From: Holophagaceae bacterium UBA706
GTDB lineage: Bacteria; Acidobacteriota; Holophagae; Holophagales; Holophagaceae
NCBI GenBank assembly: GCA_002298155.1
Contig: DBME01000073.1
Span: 1 to 6,088 of the forward strand
Direction: 5' to 3'
Length of the DNA stretch: 6,088 bases
Shown here: positions 5,605 to 6,088 of the stretch, in pieces
Layout of the letters: each line of letters opens with the position of its first letter
Numbering within the stretch: the first letter of the stretch is position 1
Made by a program: the position numbers and the translations under genes
The notes under the pieces: generated by a model
Database searches by the model: none
What the model was told of the DNA's origin: nothing
The model's input: the letters and a program-made list of their open reading frames with translations, nothing else

Positions 5605-6088
5605 CGTTCCAGAAGCGATTGCGGGGAGGCTCGTCCCGGATCACGCCCATGCGGCGCAGGGTGTCGCGCCATTCGTACTTGATGAAGGTCTTCTCCAGGG
5701 GCGTGGACTCGGCCTCGAAGGGGACGGTGACCGAAGGCGAGCTCTCCTCGCGGCCGTAGCCGGTGCCGGCGCTCTCGTCCGCGCTGCTCTTCCTGGATTC
5801 CTTGTAGGCCTCGGCCCGGGGCGCTCCGGCGGCACTGCCGGTGACGCCCGGAGCCATGCTGGGAGCGCAGTCCGGTGACAGGACGTCCGGGAGGGGCTTC
5901 TCGAACCTGCGGGGCGGGGACGGACGGTAGGGGCGCGGGACGCTGACGACGTGACGCACTTCCGGGTAGACGGCCATGGCCACCACGCCCATGGCGCTGG
6001 TGTCGCCGAAGGCGCCGGCGTAGGAGTCGTCCGAGGTGGTGAAGAAGAAGCGGTTGACGCGGTCCTGGCCGGTGCGCCACCCGGAATA
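5570..6088 (-). CDS. Unrecognised proline-rich protein, C-terminal part only
   Basis: The frame is open from the right edge to a TGA at 5570-5572, giving the last 172 residues of a longer protein whose start lies outside the window. An internal ATG at 5992 would give 140 residues, but the 32 codons upstream read as natural protein (DRVNRFFFTTSDDSYAGAFG) with almost all G/C third positions, so the gene very probably continues to the right. Seen: a folded-looking segment at the start of the visible part, with MGVVAMAVYPEVRHVVSV (33-50 from the edge); then a proline-rich, probably disordered linker (about 51-80, VPRPYRPSPPRRF); a charged, serine-rich stretch with KESRKSSADES; a short conserved-looking segment EKTFIKYEWRDTLRRMGVI; and a tail NEAYAPPPPGRY. 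No family, catalytic motif or membrane segment is recognised. It is convergent with the DUF2254-like gene with no intergenic base. The gene is likely real; its function is unknown. Confidence 0.72.
   Translation of the reverse strand, partial: YSGWRTGQDRVNRFFFTTSDDSYAGAFGDTSAMGVVAMAVYPEVRHVVSVPRPYRPSPPRRFEKPLPDVLSPDCAPSMAPGVTGSAAGAPRAEAYKESRKSSADESAGTGYGREESSPSVTVPFEAESTPLEKTFIKYEWRDTLRRMGVIRDEPPRNRFWNEAYAPPPPGRY

Noticed and set aside
5490..6080. 196-codon minus frame near the right end
   Set aside because: Arginine- and histidine-rich shadow frame that overlaps the end of the DUF2254-like gene; the neighbouring minus frame has G/C third positions and natural protein composition.

Overview
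The window is a compact, GC-rich bacterial segment. Codon third positions in the real frames are almost always G or C, and clear Shine-Dalgarno sites precede several starts. The chemoreceptor and a secreted enzyme with a Sec-type signal peptide suggest a motile bacterium, probably with a Gram-negative envelope. My guess is Acidobacteriota, for instance the Holophaga/Geothrix group, but that is an impression from composition and gene style; no rRNA or other marker gene is present.

Layout. (1) 11-559, minus: a GNAT-fold N-acetyltransferase with an atypical acetyl-CoA loop. (2) 560-730: a divergent intergenic region with a candidate sigma70-type promoter and inverted repeats. (3) 731-2335, plus: a transmembrane methyl-accepting chemotaxis protein, followed after 32 bp by (4) 2368-2847, plus: a DinB/YfiT-like putative metal-dependent protein, probably in the same transcript. 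(5) 2848-4023, minus: a secreted two-HKD phospholipase D superfamily protein that most resembles animal PLD3/PLD4. It converges on the DinB gene with no intergenic base. (6) A 70-bp divergent gap. (7) 4094-5569, plus: a four-helix membrane protein with a DUF2254-like N-terminal half and a long helical cytoplasmic C-terminal half. (8) 5570-6088, minus: the C-terminal 172 residues of an unrecognised proline-rich protein that runs off the right edge, again convergent with no intergenic base.

How the genes relate. Strand switches are frequent, so there is no long operon. The only probable co-transcribed pair is the chemoreceptor and the DinB-like gene. The window reads as ordinary chromosomal housekeeping and accessory genes. 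I saw no mobile element, CRISPR array, tRNA, rRNA or recognisable defence system.

The points most worth a second look are the PLD3/PLD4-like secreted enzyme, the loss of the glycines in the GNAT loop, the DUF2254-like protein with its unassigned C-terminal half, and the near-identical design of the two convergent gene junctions. I did not find convincing evidence for a new multi-gene system.
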